Shown: positions 21,204 to 28,005 of the stretch, piece after piece
Position numbering within the stretch: position 1 is the first letter of the stretch
Layout of the letters: every line of letters begins with the position of its first letter
From: a virus
Virus record (IMG/VR): IMGVR_UViG_3300048997_000093
Span: 1 to 35,128 of that record
Direction: 5' to 3' (one strand)
Length of the DNA stretch: 35,128 nt
The notes under the pieces: generated by a model
The model's input: only the letters and a program-made list of their open reading frames with translations
Told to the model about the DNA's origin: nothing
Database searches by the model: none
Program-made: the position numbers and the translations under genes

Positions 21204-21481
21204 CCGTTCTCCTTGGGTTGGGCCGGCGGGCGGCCAGGGCCGCGCAGCTCGGCGAGGTGTTCATCCAGCGTCGACTCGTACCACCACGGCACGTTGCCGA
21301 CGTAACCGTCCGGCGCAGGGAAGCGCGGCCACGGCTTGCCGGCCCGCTCGTGGCCGGCCGGGTAGGTGCGGGGCTCCTTGCGGTCGCGGTAGCGCAGCCG
21401 CTGGATCGAGCCCGGCGCGATGCCGGCCTTGGCGGCGGCAGCGCGGGTGTCGAGCTGCTTGCCTCGGGTGCGAGTCGCCAT
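21200..21481 (-). CDS. Helix-turn-helix/excisionase-like protein
   Basis: 93 residues from ATG at 21481 with GAGAGG upstream. LDTRAAAAKAGIAPGSIQRL looks like a helix-turn-helix, followed by RYRDRKEPRTYPAGHERAGK, PDGYVGNVPWWYESTLDEHL: a winged, MerR/Xis-like layout in which a plant-homeodomain-like TYPAG loop precedes a wing. First gene of the modification operon; it may control it. Confidence 0.6.
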   Translation of the reverse strand: MATRTRGKQLDTRAAAAKAGIAPGSIQRLRYRDRKEPRTYPAGHERAGKPWPRFPAPDGYVGNVPWWYESTLDEHLAELRGPGRPPAQPKENG

Positions 21482-21504
21482 CGCGGATCCTCTCGGGTGA
21501 GGGC

Positions 21505-21543
21505 CAGCCCCGGGCAGCGTCGGGGGGCGCTGCGCCGGGGCTG
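21505..21543 (-). terminator. Terminator/attenuator after DUF932 gene
   Basis: CAGCCCCGG and GCAGCG at 21505-21519 pair with 21528-21543 across an 8-base loop (one bulged base), a 15-bp stem. It separates the DUF932 gene from the modification operon, which has no separate promoter in the 77-base gap, so it may act as an attenuator that sets the operon's level. Confidence 0.65.
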
Positions 21544-21558
21544 ACGTCGGGGTGAGCG

Positions 21559-22737
21559 TCACGCGCTCGCTGCGACGAACTCCATCGCCTCGATGGCCTT
21601 GGCGTCCATCTCGTGGGCGACGTCGGCGTCGTCGATCGTCTGGCTGTAGGAGGTGAACGCCTGCGCGACGCCACCGGCGGTGACCTGCCCGCCCTTGATG
21701 AAGTGGTCCAGGATGCCGTCGATGTGCGACTGGGCGAACCCGAGCCGCTTCACCACGGCGGTGATGGTGTCCTGGGCCTTGCCGACCGGAGCGCCGGCCT
21801 TGGCCTCCAGGCGGGCCACGGCGCCGTTCAGGTACTCCGGCGACAGGAAGCTGGCGACCGCGTCGCGGGTCTTGGCCACGACCAGCTCGACGTTCTTCGT
21901 CGCGGTGTCCTGGCTCCAGCGGATGACGCCGTCGTCGAGCTTCGAGCCGACGTGCACCGCGCGGACCGCGTCGCGGGTCACGGTCATGCCGTTGGTGCAG
22001 ACCTGCACCACGATCTGCGGGGCCAGGCTCCAGGCGCCGTCGCCGACCTCGGAGTTGCGCAGCACCAGCCCGGCCGAGACCACGGGCAGCTTGTCGCCCG
22101 AGTCGCCGGTGAACGGGGACCGGTAGCCCCTGAGCAGTTCGGGGGCCAGCGCGGTGATCTCCGGCGAGCGGAGCTGCACGTACATGCGGCGGTCGGTCAG
22201 GTCGCAGCGGCCGACCTCGACCTTGACCCCGGCCTGCTGCACGCCGTCGAGCACCGCGACCAGGGCGTCGAGGTTGTCCATGACGCCGTAGCCGTTGGAC
22301 AGCAGCGCCCGGACCACGCCGGTGCCGCCGTCGTCGTCGCGGAACGCGCGGACCAGGAACGAGCGGGCGTCGGGCTCGGCGATGACCTCGGTGCCGGCGT
22401 CGAGGCGGGTGACCGACCGGCCGTGGAGCCAGCCGTTGACGTTGGCGTCGTACAGGTCGGGGCGGGTCTCGCGGAGCTTGCGGACGTAGGCCAGCGGGAT
22501 GCCGAGCTTGTCGGCGATGCCCTCGTCGAACACGACGGTCGGGCGGTACACGCCGTCGGTGGTGGTGACCCCGTCAGGGGTGAGGATCTGCTCGGCGCCC
22601 CGGACGTGGATCAAGGCGTTGCGCGAGCGGAGCGCGGTCGCCGGGGCGACGACGTCGAGCTTGCGGGCGTGCTGGTCGCGGAGCAGGGCGACCATGTCGT
22701 CGAGCGTCGCGTTGCGGGTGGTGGTCTGGATCGTCAT
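21559..22737 (-). CDS. DUF932-domain protein
   Basis: 392 residues from ATG at 22737 with AAGGGAG upstream. Segments GIPLAYVRKLRETRPDLYDA, ALLSNGYGVMDNLDALVAVL, SEVGDGAWSLAPQIVVQVCT and NGMTVTRDAVRAVHVGSKLD match the DUF932 (phage/plasmid-like) family. The function is unknown; members accompany recombination and DNA repair genes on phages and plasmids. Well expressed by its look: strong leader, own promoter (22744-22807) and a hairpin after it. Confidence 0.8.
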   Translation of the reverse strand: MTIQTTTRNATLDDMVALLRDQHARKLDVVAPATALRSRNALIHVRGAEQILTPDGVTTTDGVYRPTVVFDEGIADKLGIPLAYVRKLRETRPDLYDANVNGWLHGRSVTRLDAGTEVIAEPDARSFLVRAFRDDDGGTGVVRALLSNGYGVMDNLDALVAVLDGVQQAGVKVEVGRCDLTDRRMYVQLRSPEITALAPELLRGYRSPFTGDSGDKLPVVSAGLVLRNSEVGDGAWSLAPQIVVQVCTNGMTVTRDAVRAVHVGSKLDDGVIRWSQDTATKNVELVVAKTRDAVASFLSPEYLNGAVARLEAKAGAPVGKAQDTITAVVKRLGFAQSHIDGILDHFIKGGQVTAGGVAQAFTSYSQTIDDADVAHEMDAKAIEAMEFVAASA

Positions 22738-22743
22738 TGCGGT

Positions 22744-22807
22744 CTCCCTTGGGTGGAAACGGTCTGGTCAAGTAAGACTATAGCCCGGACCCCAGACAGT
22801 TCCGCAA
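22744..22807 (-). promoter_or_regulatory. Promoter with 17-bp operator and leader
   Basis: Minus strand: -10 TATAGT (22777-22782), closest to consensus in the window, with -35 TTGCGG (22802-22807) at 19 bases. Operator GTCTGGTCAAGTAAGAC at 22762-22778. CCACCCAAGGGAG (22744-22756) is the start-associated leader for DUF932. Confidence 0.75.
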
Positions 22808-22841
22808 GCCGGCGTTCAAGCTCGTTTCGAGTAGGCCGTGC

Positions 22842-22863
22842 GAGCCCCGGAAACACTGGGCTC
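22842..22863 (-). terminator. Weak stem-loop upstream of the DUF932 promoter
   Basis: GAGCCC (22842-22847) pairs with GGGCTC (22858-22863) around a 10-base loop, 31 bases after the gene ending at 22894. A six-bp stem with no T-run; it could be a minor terminator. Confidence 0.35.
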
Positions 22864-22893
22864 CAGGGCGCGCGCGGTGTTTAGAGTAGGTGC

Positions 22894-23328
22894 TCAGATC
22901 GACCCCAGGATCCGGAAGTCGGGCAGCACGTTGCGCCCATCGACCCGGCCGTACAGGTGCAGCACCTCCTTGAGGTTGACGTGCTGGTCGGCGGGGACGA
23001 AGCACTGCCAGGAGTGGCGGCGGCGGCCGAACACGGCGCGGTGCAGCATCGCCATGTCCTGGTAGGTCGGGGTGGTGTTGTCCCCGAAATAGATCGAGGC
23101 GTGCAGCCAGTCCTGGTCATCGAACACATGCTGGGACACGATGATCGAGCAGCGCAGCGGCTTACCGTTCGTCTCGACGCGGTGGCGGTGCTCACCGTGG
23201 AGCTGGAAGCCGGCCCGGTCCGGGTGCGGGTTGAACACCGTGATGATCCAGCCGGCGTCCTGGAGGGTCCGGGTGAGCAGCCCGTACGAGATCGCCAGCG
23301 GCGGGGCACCGGACAGCAGGGCGCTCAC
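22894..23328 (-). CDS. Conserved phage hypothetical protein
   Basis: 144 residues from GTG at 23328 (GTGA overlap). The C-terminal part HASIYFGDNTTPTYQDMAML, then HSWQCFVPADQHVNLKEVLH and VDGRNVLPDF matches a protein pattern I recall from many phages (DUF7694-like): a PTY-x-D motif, then QHVN and LPDF. Function unknown. The N-terminal half is beta-rich. Confidence 0.6.
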   Translation of the reverse strand: MSALLSGAPPLAISYGLLTRTLQDAGWIITVFNPHPDRAGFQLHGEHRHRVETNGKPLRCSIIVSQHVFDDQDWLHASIYFGDNTTPTYQDMAMLHRAVFGRRRHSWQCFVPADQHVNLKEVLHLYGRVDGRNVLPDFRILGSI

Positions 23329-23843
23329 AGCGGGTCCACGTCGATGACCTTGCCCAGCACGTCGCGGCGGGCGCGCTCGACGTGCGGCACCGACGGCAGC
23401 GGGCCGTGCTCGTCGCTGCCCGCGATGCCGAGCTGCCCGAGGCCAGCGGCGTGCTGGTAGGCGATGATGCGGCGGCGGGCCTCCACCGACAGCTCGGACA
23501 GCTTGATCGGGACGCCGTTGAGGTAGTCGGCGAGCATGGAGCACAGCTCGCATGCCAGCCTGTACTCGAACTCGGCGCGGGCCTCGGTGCTGGCCTTGTC
23601 CCTGGCGGCGGCGTCCAGCAGCTCGATCTGGCGGTTGACCGTGGCCAGCGCCGAGCCGAGCAGATCCTCCTCGGTCTGGGTGCGGGCCGTCTCCACGACG
23701 CGGTCCTGGTCGTGGGTCACCGTCGTGGCGCACGCCGAGCAGCAGGGCCGCTGGTCGCGGCGCAGCTTCATCTCGCACCGCGCCCACGACGCACCGCAGT
23801 TCGAGCAGCGCCCGGGGTTGGGGTTGGCGTTCATGCGCTCCAT
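23325..23843 (-). CDS. Zinc-finger protein with helical body
   Basis: 172 residues from ATG at 23843. CSNCGASWARC and PCCSACATTV near the N-terminus give two Cys pairs of a zinc finger. The rest is helical (LGSALATVNRQIELLDAAAR, then ARAEFEYRLACELCSMLADY). No family is recognised. The start shares a base with the previous small gene (TGATG). Confidence 0.6.
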   Translation of the reverse strand: MERMNANPNPGRCSNCGASWARCEMKLRRDQRPCCSACATTVTHDQDRVVETARTQTEEDLLGSALATVNRQIELLDAAARDKASTEARAEFEYRLACELCSMLADYLNGVPIKLSELSVEARRRIIAYQHAAGLGQLGIAGSDEHGPLPSVPHVERARRDVLGKVIDVDPL

Positions 23844-24019
23844 CAGGTTCCCGGTTTCTTGGTCGACTTGGTCTTGGTGACCTTCCCGGCCCGGATCACC
23901 TTCTGCGGCACGTGCGGCTTGCCCTGTTCAGTGTGCTGGCGTCCGCCCTTCGCGCCTGCGACCCGGGCGAGCCCGGACTTCTGCGACCGGTTGCCGCCGT
24001 GCTGCCCCTTGGGTGTCAC
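23843..24019 (-). CDS. Small basic protein
   Basis: 58 residues from GTG at 24019 (GTGA overlap). Very basic and Gly/Gln-rich: TPKGQHGGNRSQKSGLARVA, then a Lys-rich end (AGKVTKTKSTKKPGT). Probably disordered and nucleic-acid-binding. It fills the gap between two coupled genes exactly, which supports it. Confidence 0.55.
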   Translation of the reverse strand: MTPKGQHGGNRSQKSGLARVAGAKGGRQHTEQGKPHVPQKVIRAGKVTKTKSTKKPGT

Positions 24020-24282
24020 GCCGTGCCGTAGAGCTTGTCGCTGATGGCCTGGAGCGTGACCTTGAGATCGCTGGCCTGCTCCGGGACGACGTCGGCGTGC
24101 TCGGCCCGCTCGTCACGGTCGGTACCGTCATCGGCCCACCCGGACAGGGATTCGTTCAGCGTGTCGATCTCGCCCATCGCCATCTCCAGCAGCTCGTACA
24201 GCTCCCCGAGATCGTTCTCCAGGTCGGCGGCCTGCCTGCGGGTGATGGCCTCCAGCCGTGCGGCCAGCGTCTTGGCGGCCAT
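24016..24282 (-). CDS. Coiled-coil hypothetical protein
   Basis: 88 residues from ATG at 24282. ARLEAITRRQAADLENDLGE then LYELLEMAMGEIDTLNESLS is an amphipathic helix with heptad spacing, followed by an acidic linker and a second helix. Not recognised. Confidence 0.55.
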   Translation of the reverse strand: MAAKTLAARLEAITRRQAADLENDLGELYELLEMAMGEIDTLNESLSGWADDGTDRDERAEHADVVPEQASDLKVTLQAISDKLYGTA

Positions 24283-24581
24283 CAGCGGGCACCGCGCCGC
24301 GACAGGCGCACCACCAGGTAGATCGCGAGCAGGATGAAGTCGATGAACGCCCACAGGGCGATGACCAGCCCCGCGCCGATGGTAGCCCCGGCGTCCTTGG
24401 CGGACTGGCAGGTCTGCGCGTCCAGCCCGGTGCAGGCGGTGTGGTCGGTCGCGGCGGCGTGGGTGCCGGCGATGATCCAGATCAGGAACAGGATCTGCAC
24501 GCCGATGAAGAACCACAAGAACACCCGGCGGCGCTTGCGGGGCTGACGCGCGACGGGCTCGAACGGGGTCTGCTGGTACAT
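24282..24581 (-). CDS. Two-helix membrane protein
   Basis: 99 residues from ATG at 24581. A basic N-terminus (RQPRKRRR) precedes hydrophobic FLWFFIGVQILFLIWIIAGT; an external loop with two Cys follows (TACTGLDAQTCQSA); then TIGAGLVIALWAFIDFILLA ending in VVRLSRRGAR. Typical of small actinophage membrane proteins of unknown role. First gene after the 24589-24667 promoter. Confidence 0.65.
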   Translation of the reverse strand: MYQQTPFEPVARQPRKRRRVFLWFFIGVQILFLIWIIAGTHAAATDHTACTGLDAQTCQSAKDAGATIGAGLVIALWAFIDFILLAIYLVVRLSRRGAR

Positions 24582-24588
24582 GGGGTGT

Positions 24589-24667
24589 CTCCCTGGGTGG
24601 GGTCGCCAGCCCGCTCATTGCGGTCTGGTCAAGCAAGACCATAGCCGGCCCGGCAAGCTCGGGTCAC
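24589..24667 (-). promoter_or_regulatory. Promoter with 17-bp operator and leader
   Basis: Minus strand: -35 GTGACC (24662-24667), 18 bases, -10 TATGGT (24638-24643). Operator GTCTGGTCAAGCAAGAC at 24623-24639, identical to that at 32075. CCACCCAGGGAG (24589-24600) carries the ribosome binding site. The -35 lies in the end of the upstream gene. Confidence 0.7.
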
Positions 24668-25065
24668 TCGGGCACGCGGCCGGCTCCACGCGGTAGCGAG
24701 TGCCAGCGCGCGGCTTCGTTCAGCAACGCCGTGACCGGGCGGGCGCGTTCGCCTCGGGCCGACCGGCGGCGGCCAGCTCGCAGCGCGGCCAAGTAGGCGG
24801 GCACGTCATCCGGGTCGGCGTCCGGGACAGGCTCGGGCTCGCGGGTGATCCGCTCGGCGCGTGCCCGGCGCACCGCTGTGCGGATGTGGGCCGGCATGAT
24901 CCACGCGGTCTGGTCGCGGTAGTGATCGCGGATCGCCTTGGCGCAGTCCTCGGCGTCGAGGTCGGCCAGGACGTCTGACCAGGCGATGGCGTCCTCCTCG
25001 CCGACGGTGCGCCGGTCGAACGCGGCGGCCAGCGCGAGCAGCCGGGCCGCGTCGCCCCGGCTCAC
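24664..25065 (-). CDS. Probable helicase-loader-type replication protein
   Basis: 133 residues from GTG at 25065 (GTGA overlap; a GTG at 25068 is also possible). RGDAARLLALAAAFDRRTVG, AIAWSDVLADLDAEDCAKAI and RDQTAWIMPAHIR follow the pattern of phage helicase loader/inhibitor proteins (G40P-like): a short helical domain ending in a W-I-x-P-x-x-I motif. The tail is basic. Overlap with the next replication-type gene and the adjacent noncoding block support a role in replication start. Confidence 0.6.
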   Translation of the reverse strand: MSRGDAARLLALAAAFDRRTVGEEDAIAWSDVLADLDAEDCAKAIRDHYRDQTAWIMPAHIRTAVRRARAERITREPEPVPDADPDDVPAYLAALRAGRRRSARGERARPVTALLNEAARWHSLPRGAGRVPE

Positions 25066-25430
25066 CACAGCCGGTCCTGCGGGGACGCCGCGTCCTGCTT
25101 ATCCAGCCGCTCGGCGAGCGCCAGCGCGTCGGACACCCGGGTGGTGGTGGTCGCCTGCCCGTGCCAGCCGCGCGGGCCGCGACGCTGATCGCGGGCCGCC
25201 TTGCGCAGCCAGTTCCGCCACGTCGCCTGCCAGTCGAGCTTCGTGGCATTCGCGCCGGCCTTGGCGCACCAGTAGTCGCGGAACTCCTCCAGCACCTCCC
25301 CGGCCTCGGCATCAGTCCAGCCGTGCTCGCGGTGCCAGGACGGGTCGGGCAGCCACTCGCGTTCCAGCCGGGCTCCTCGCGCGCGGGCGCGGGTGAGGTC
25401 TACAGCTAGCTCAGGTGGGGTGCTTTTCAT
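25062..25430 (-). CDS. Probable phage replication accessory protein
   Basis: 122 residues from ATG at 25430 with AGGAGG eight bases upstream. WHREHGWTDAEAGEVLEEFR, then FRDYWCAKAGANATKLDWQA and WRNWLRKAARD, resemble the C-terminal part of phage replication-initiation proteins (F-x-x-YW, then DW-x-x-TWRNW). The N-terminal DNA-binding part of the full-length family is missing, so it could be a short specialised version. It is first after the noncoding block. Confidence 0.6.
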   Translation of the reverse strand: MKSTPPELAVDLTRARARGARLEREWLPDPSWHREHGWTDAEAGEVLEEFRDYWCAKAGANATKLDWQATWRNWLRKAARDQRRGPRGWHGQATTTTRVSDALALAERLDKQDAASPQDRLW

Positions 25431-25462
25431 GGGTGGATCCTCCTCCTTGATGCTCGTTCTCG

Positions 25463-25493
25463 GTCTGCGTTGCCGTTCTTTGGCAATGCAGAC
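25463..25493. repeat. 31-base inverted repeat
   Basis: gtctgcgttgcc (25463-25474) faces ggcaatgcagac (25482-25493) across gttcttt; 11 of 12 pairs match. It lies in the leader of the 25430 gene. The outer GTCTGC/GCAGAC resembles the arms of the 17-bp operators with a wider spacing, so it may be bound by the same protein, or fold as RNA. Confidence 0.55.
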
Positions 25494-25504
25494 ATCCGGC
25501 ATTG

Positions 25505-25518
25505 CTGCGGTACCGCAG
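25505..25518. repeat. Perfect 14-bp palindrome
   Basis: ctgcggtaccgcag reads the same on both strands. Possible protein-binding site upstream of the replication-type gene. Confidence 0.45.
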
Positions 25519-25772
25519 GTTCTCGGAGATCTTTAGGTTGGGCCGTAGGCCCTAAGAGCTCAGTGGAACGGCGCCGGCTCGGGACGTCCGCCGACGGGGC
25601 AGCGGGGTACGGCCAGCGGCCCGAGTGCCGTCAGGGCGAGCGGGCGATCTCGGACGCAGAACAGGTGACTGGGAGCGCGTGGCCACGGCTACCCGTCACG
25701 ACGGACGGGCCGGGCTCAGGGGGCTCGGGTGCGCGTGGTCGGTGCGATCTGGCACACTAGGCGCTACCTCCA

Positions 25773-25789
25773 GTCTGGGCGACGCAGAC
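25773..25789. promoter_or_regulatory. 17-bp operator in the noncoding block
   Basis: GTCTGGGCGACGCAGAC, 5 of 6 arm bases pair. No clear -10 or -35 on either strand. It is just upstream of the plus-strand terminator at 25811. Confidence 0.55.
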
Positions 25790-25810
25790 TTGGTGGGGAG
25801 CTACAGCGAG

Positions 25811-25835
25811 GGCGGTCCGGGCAGGGCCGCCTTTT
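25811..25835 (+). terminator. Rho-independent terminator
   Basis: ggcggtcc (25811-25818), a 5-base loop, gggccgcc (25824-25831), then TTTT: 8-bp stem with one wobble and a T-run on the plus strand. It implies a plus-strand transcript ending here, although no plus-strand gene is visible upstream. Confidence 0.65.
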
Positions 25836-25873
25836 CGCATCCCCGGGTCGATCGAGAGCATAGCCCCCGGTCG

Positions 25874-25932
25874 GCGCCGGCCACGCGAGCTACCGTGTAG
25901 GGCGCCCTCACGGTCGGCAGGGTGGCCGGCGC
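25874..25932. repeat. 59-base nested dyad
   Basis: Outer arms gcgccggccac (25874-25884) and gtggccggcgc (25922-25932) are perfect complements; inner arms accgtg (25892-25897) and cacggt (25909-25914) are centred on the same point; the middle is the palindrome agggcgccct (25899-25908). Gaps of 7 bases on each side are symmetric. It could be a terminator for the gene ending at 25948, or an origin element. Confidence 0.6.
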
Positions 25933-25947
25933 TGGGCAGACGATAGC

Positions 25948-26235
25948 TCAGTGCGAGCGGCGCGGCCGGGCAGCGGGGCACTCGTGCACCGCGTAGCCCC
26001 GGGTGGTGTTCAGCCGGCCAGCGCGGGCATCAGCGGCCTCGGCGACCACGGCGGTGATCGGCCGGCGCACAGCCCGGCCCCGCTCGTCCAGTTCGTACAG
26101 GCCACCGGGCACGCGCAGCTCGTCGAGCACCTTGCGGGAGCCGTGACGGTCCACGGTGATCAGGACTCGGGTGCGCAGGCAGCGGGCGCACAGGGTGGCG
26201 GGCAGGGCGTCGCGGGTGAGCGTGCTGGCGCTCAT
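25948..26235 (-). CDS. Zinc-ribbon-like hypothetical protein
   Basis: 95 residues from ATG at 26235 with GAGGAGG upstream. CARCLRTRVLITVDRHGSRK has one CxxC pair; the middle is beta-rich with LRVPGGLYELDERGRAV; the end HECPAARPRRSH adds Cys and His. Probably a small zinc-binding protein. A lone gene with dyad and operator-like sites on its two sides. Confidence 0.6.
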   Translation of the reverse strand: MSASTLTRDALPATLCARCLRTRVLITVDRHGSRKVLDELRVPGGLYELDERGRAVRRPITAVVAEAADARAGRLNTTRGYAVHECPAARPRRSH

Positions 26236-26280
26236 CGCGGCCTCCTCGGCTCAGGGAGCAGCGCCTCCACATGGGCGCCT

Positions 26281-26299
26281 GTCTGCTCTCACAAGACCA
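26281..26299 (-). promoter_or_regulatory. 17-bp operator-like site with weak promoter
   Basis: GTCTGCTCTCACAAGAC at 26281-26297 has the GTCT...AGAC ends but arms are weaker than elsewhere. On the minus strand ATTGGT (26294-26299) sits where other sites have TATNGT. No good -35 is seen. It precedes the gene starting at 26235 by 46 bases. Confidence 0.45.
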
Positions 26300-26302
26300 A
26301 TG

Positions 26303-26587
26303 CTACGTGCCGGCGCCGACATCATCCACAGACTTGTCACCAGCGTCGTCCACAGGCTCGGTGAATTCCCACACCCGGCAGGAGTGCTCCGGCTCCAGCG
26401 GGTGCCGCTCGAACCGCTCGGTCGGGGCGTAGGCCATGCGCCGGCCCGAGCCCTCGGTGGAGCGTTGCTCCTGGAGCGCGTCGGCCTCGAAGTACACCCA
26501 GCGGTCGCGGTACCCGCCACGGAAGATCACCATCGGCAGACCCTTCGGGTTGATGCCGGTGGGTGTCTTGCGTTTAGCGGGCGGCAT
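26303..26587 (-). CDS. Hypothetical protein
   Basis: 94 residues from ATG at 26587. GLPMVIFRGGYRDRWVYFEA then LQEQRSTEGSGRRMAYAPTE; the first half is beta-rich with aromatics, and the end is acidic (TEPVDDAGDKSVDDVGAGT). It overlaps the previous gene by 14 bases. Not recognised. Confidence 0.55.
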   Translation of the reverse strand: MPPAKRKTPTGINPKGLPMVIFRGGYRDRWVYFEADALQEQRSTEGSGRRMAYAPTERFERHPLEPEHSCRVWEFTEPVDDAGDKSVDDVGAGT

Positions 26588-26744
26588 CGCGGTGGGCCAC
26601 GGCGGCGCGCTCGACGTTGGCTAGGTGCTCACACGCCAGACAGCGCCGGCCCTCGGCCCGCAGGACGGTGTCCTGCGGGCCACGGATCGTGTGGCCGTAG
26701 CCGCAGATCCCGGCGCTGAGCAGTGGGCTAGCTGTTGTCGCCAT
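26574..26744 (-). CDS. Small Cys-containing protein
   Basis: 56 residues from ATG at 26744. GICGYGHTIRGPQDTVLRAE then RCLACEHLANVERAAVAHRD: three Cys and several His form a likely zinc knuckle. It overlaps the recT end by 17 bases and the next gene by 14. Confidence 0.55.
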   Translation of the reverse strand: MATTASPLLSAGICGYGHTIRGPQDTVLRAEGRRCLACEHLANVERAAVAHRDAAR

Positions 26745-28005
26745 CGGGGTCATCGCCCAGGTCGGTCTGCCCGGCGTGCTCGGCCTCGAACCGCTCGGCC
26801 TCATACGCGGCGTCCAGAGCGGCCTCCTGGTCCGCGTCGGACAGCGCCGTGGCCTCCGGGCCGGCGGCAGGCGGTGCGGCCGGCCCGGGCTCGCTCGGGG
26901 CCGCCACCGGCGGGGTCCATGCCAGCGCCGCCTTGAGTTCATCGGTGGTGGCGTACTCGATCGGGATCGTGGCGTCGTGCTGGATGACCTTGAGCACCGA
27001 CGCGAGCTGAGAGCCGTGCTTGTCGGTTGCGGCGTCGCGCAGCCCCTTCCACAGGGCGGTCTGCCGGGCACGGGCGCGGTCGGCGCCCTGGTCGTCGACG
27101 GCGGCCTTGATGTTCTGGGCCGTGGTTCGCTCCTCGGGTGCCTGGCTGGCCTCGGCCGCGTCGGCGGCCTCCTCGGCTTCCATCTGCTCGGCCGTCGGCG
27201 GTTCGGTGCCGCCGGTGCCACCGGGCTCGCCGTTGAACTGGTCCAGCGCGTCGGGGGACAGGTCCACCCGGATCGATTCGTCGGAGGCGATGGCCTGCGC
27301 GAGCAGCGTCGACTTCGGCAGGAACTTGAACATCGCCCTGACGCAGGACTTGCGGGCCATCGCGTCGTAGTCCGTCGCCCACGGCGAGCGGGCGTTGCGC
27401 CCCGACTGGGACCGGAGCCGGATCGCCTCGACGTCATCGCGGCCCATCACGTGGAACACCCGGCCGCCGTTGGTCATCCGCGCGACCGCGTAGTACAGCA
27501 CCGGCTCACCCTTGTCGGCGTCGAACCGGGGCCGGTGGATCAGCTTGTCCTCCAGCCCGTACTCGATCTCGTAGTCCTCACCGGCGAAGATGGTGTGCGC
27601 CTTGATCTCGGCGACGAGCTGGGAGCGGTTGGCCAGCTCGATCATCCCCTGGTAGCCGAGAATCCACTGCGCCTCGTACACGTCGCGCTTGCTGTTGCGG
27701 AACGGCAGCACCCAGCCGTGCCCGAGCGCGGGCACGTTAGGTCGGAGCCCGAGCTGCGCGGCGGTCATCAGCGCCCCGTACAGGGTCGGCTTGGTGCAGC
27801 GGATCAGGTCCGGGACGTTGCGCACGGCGGTGATCGCGTCGCGGACGAGCTGGGTGGCCTCCATGCCGCGTGGCATCGCAAGCTGGAACTGCTCCTGCAT
27901 CAGCGACAGCTCGGCCTGGAGGTTGGCCACCCGGTCGATCTCCTTGCCGGGCTTGGGTAGTCCGGCGGCCTCGCGGGCGGCGTCGGAAGTGGTCGGTTCG
28001 GTCAT
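26728..28005 (-). CDS. recT: RecT-family single-strand annealing protein
   Basis: 425 residues from ATG at 28005 with AAGGGAG upstream. QLVRDAITAVRNVPDLIRCT, YGALMTAAQLGLRPNVPALG, GHGWVLPFRN, WILGYQGMIELANRS, HTIFAGEDYEIEYGLED and WATDYDAMARKSCVRAMFKF are the RecT core. RecT anneals complementary single strands during phage recombination. The core ends near 260; the long C-terminal tail (about 160 residues) is acidic, Ala/Glu-rich and probably disordered. The partner exonuclease is four genes upstream. Confidence 0.9.
   Translation of the reverse strand: MTEPTTSDAAREAAGLPKPGKEIDRVANLQAELSLMQEQFQLAMPRGMEATQLVRDAITAVRNVPDLIRCTKPTLYGALMTAAQLGLRPNVPALGHGWVLPFRNSKRDVYEAQWILGYQGMIELANRSQLVAEIKAHTIFAGEDYEIEYGLEDKLIHRPRFDADKGEPVLYYAVARMTNGGRVFHVMGRDDVEAIRLRSQSGRNARSPWATDYDAMARKSCVRAMFKFLPKSTLLAQAIASDESIRVDLSPDALDQFNGEPGGTGGTEPPTAEQMEAEEAADAAEASQAPEERTTAQNIKAAVDDQGADRARARQTALWKGLRDAATDKHGSQLASVLKVIQHDATIPIEYATTDELKAALAWTPPVAAPSEPGPAAPPAAGPEATALSDADQEAALDAAYEAERFEAEHAGQTDLGDDPDGDNS

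Larger units (their letters stand above)
25431..25947. other. Noncoding block, possible replication origin/control region
   Basis: 517 bases with no convincing gene, the longest noncoding stretch in the window. It holds a 31-base inverted repeat (25463-25493), a 14-bp palindrome (25505-25518), a small GGGCC-gta-GGCCC hairpin (25540-25552), one 17-bp operator (25773-25789), a plus-strand terminator (25811-25835) and a nested dyad (25874-25932). Its position next to two replication-type genes suggests a replication origin or main control region. No iterated origin repeats are visible, so this is inference. Confidence 0.5.

Noticed and set aside
21613-22884. Long plus-strand open frame opposite DUF932
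   Set aside because: Composition is typical of an antisense shadow; DUF932 motifs lie on the minus strand.
25470-25760. Plus-strand open frame of 96 codons in the noncoding block
   Set aside because: It begins at a TTG with no ribosome binding site and has no protein-like pattern.
26776-27960. Long plus-strand open frame opposite recT
   Set aside because: RecT core motifs are on the minus strand; the plus frame lacks a start context.
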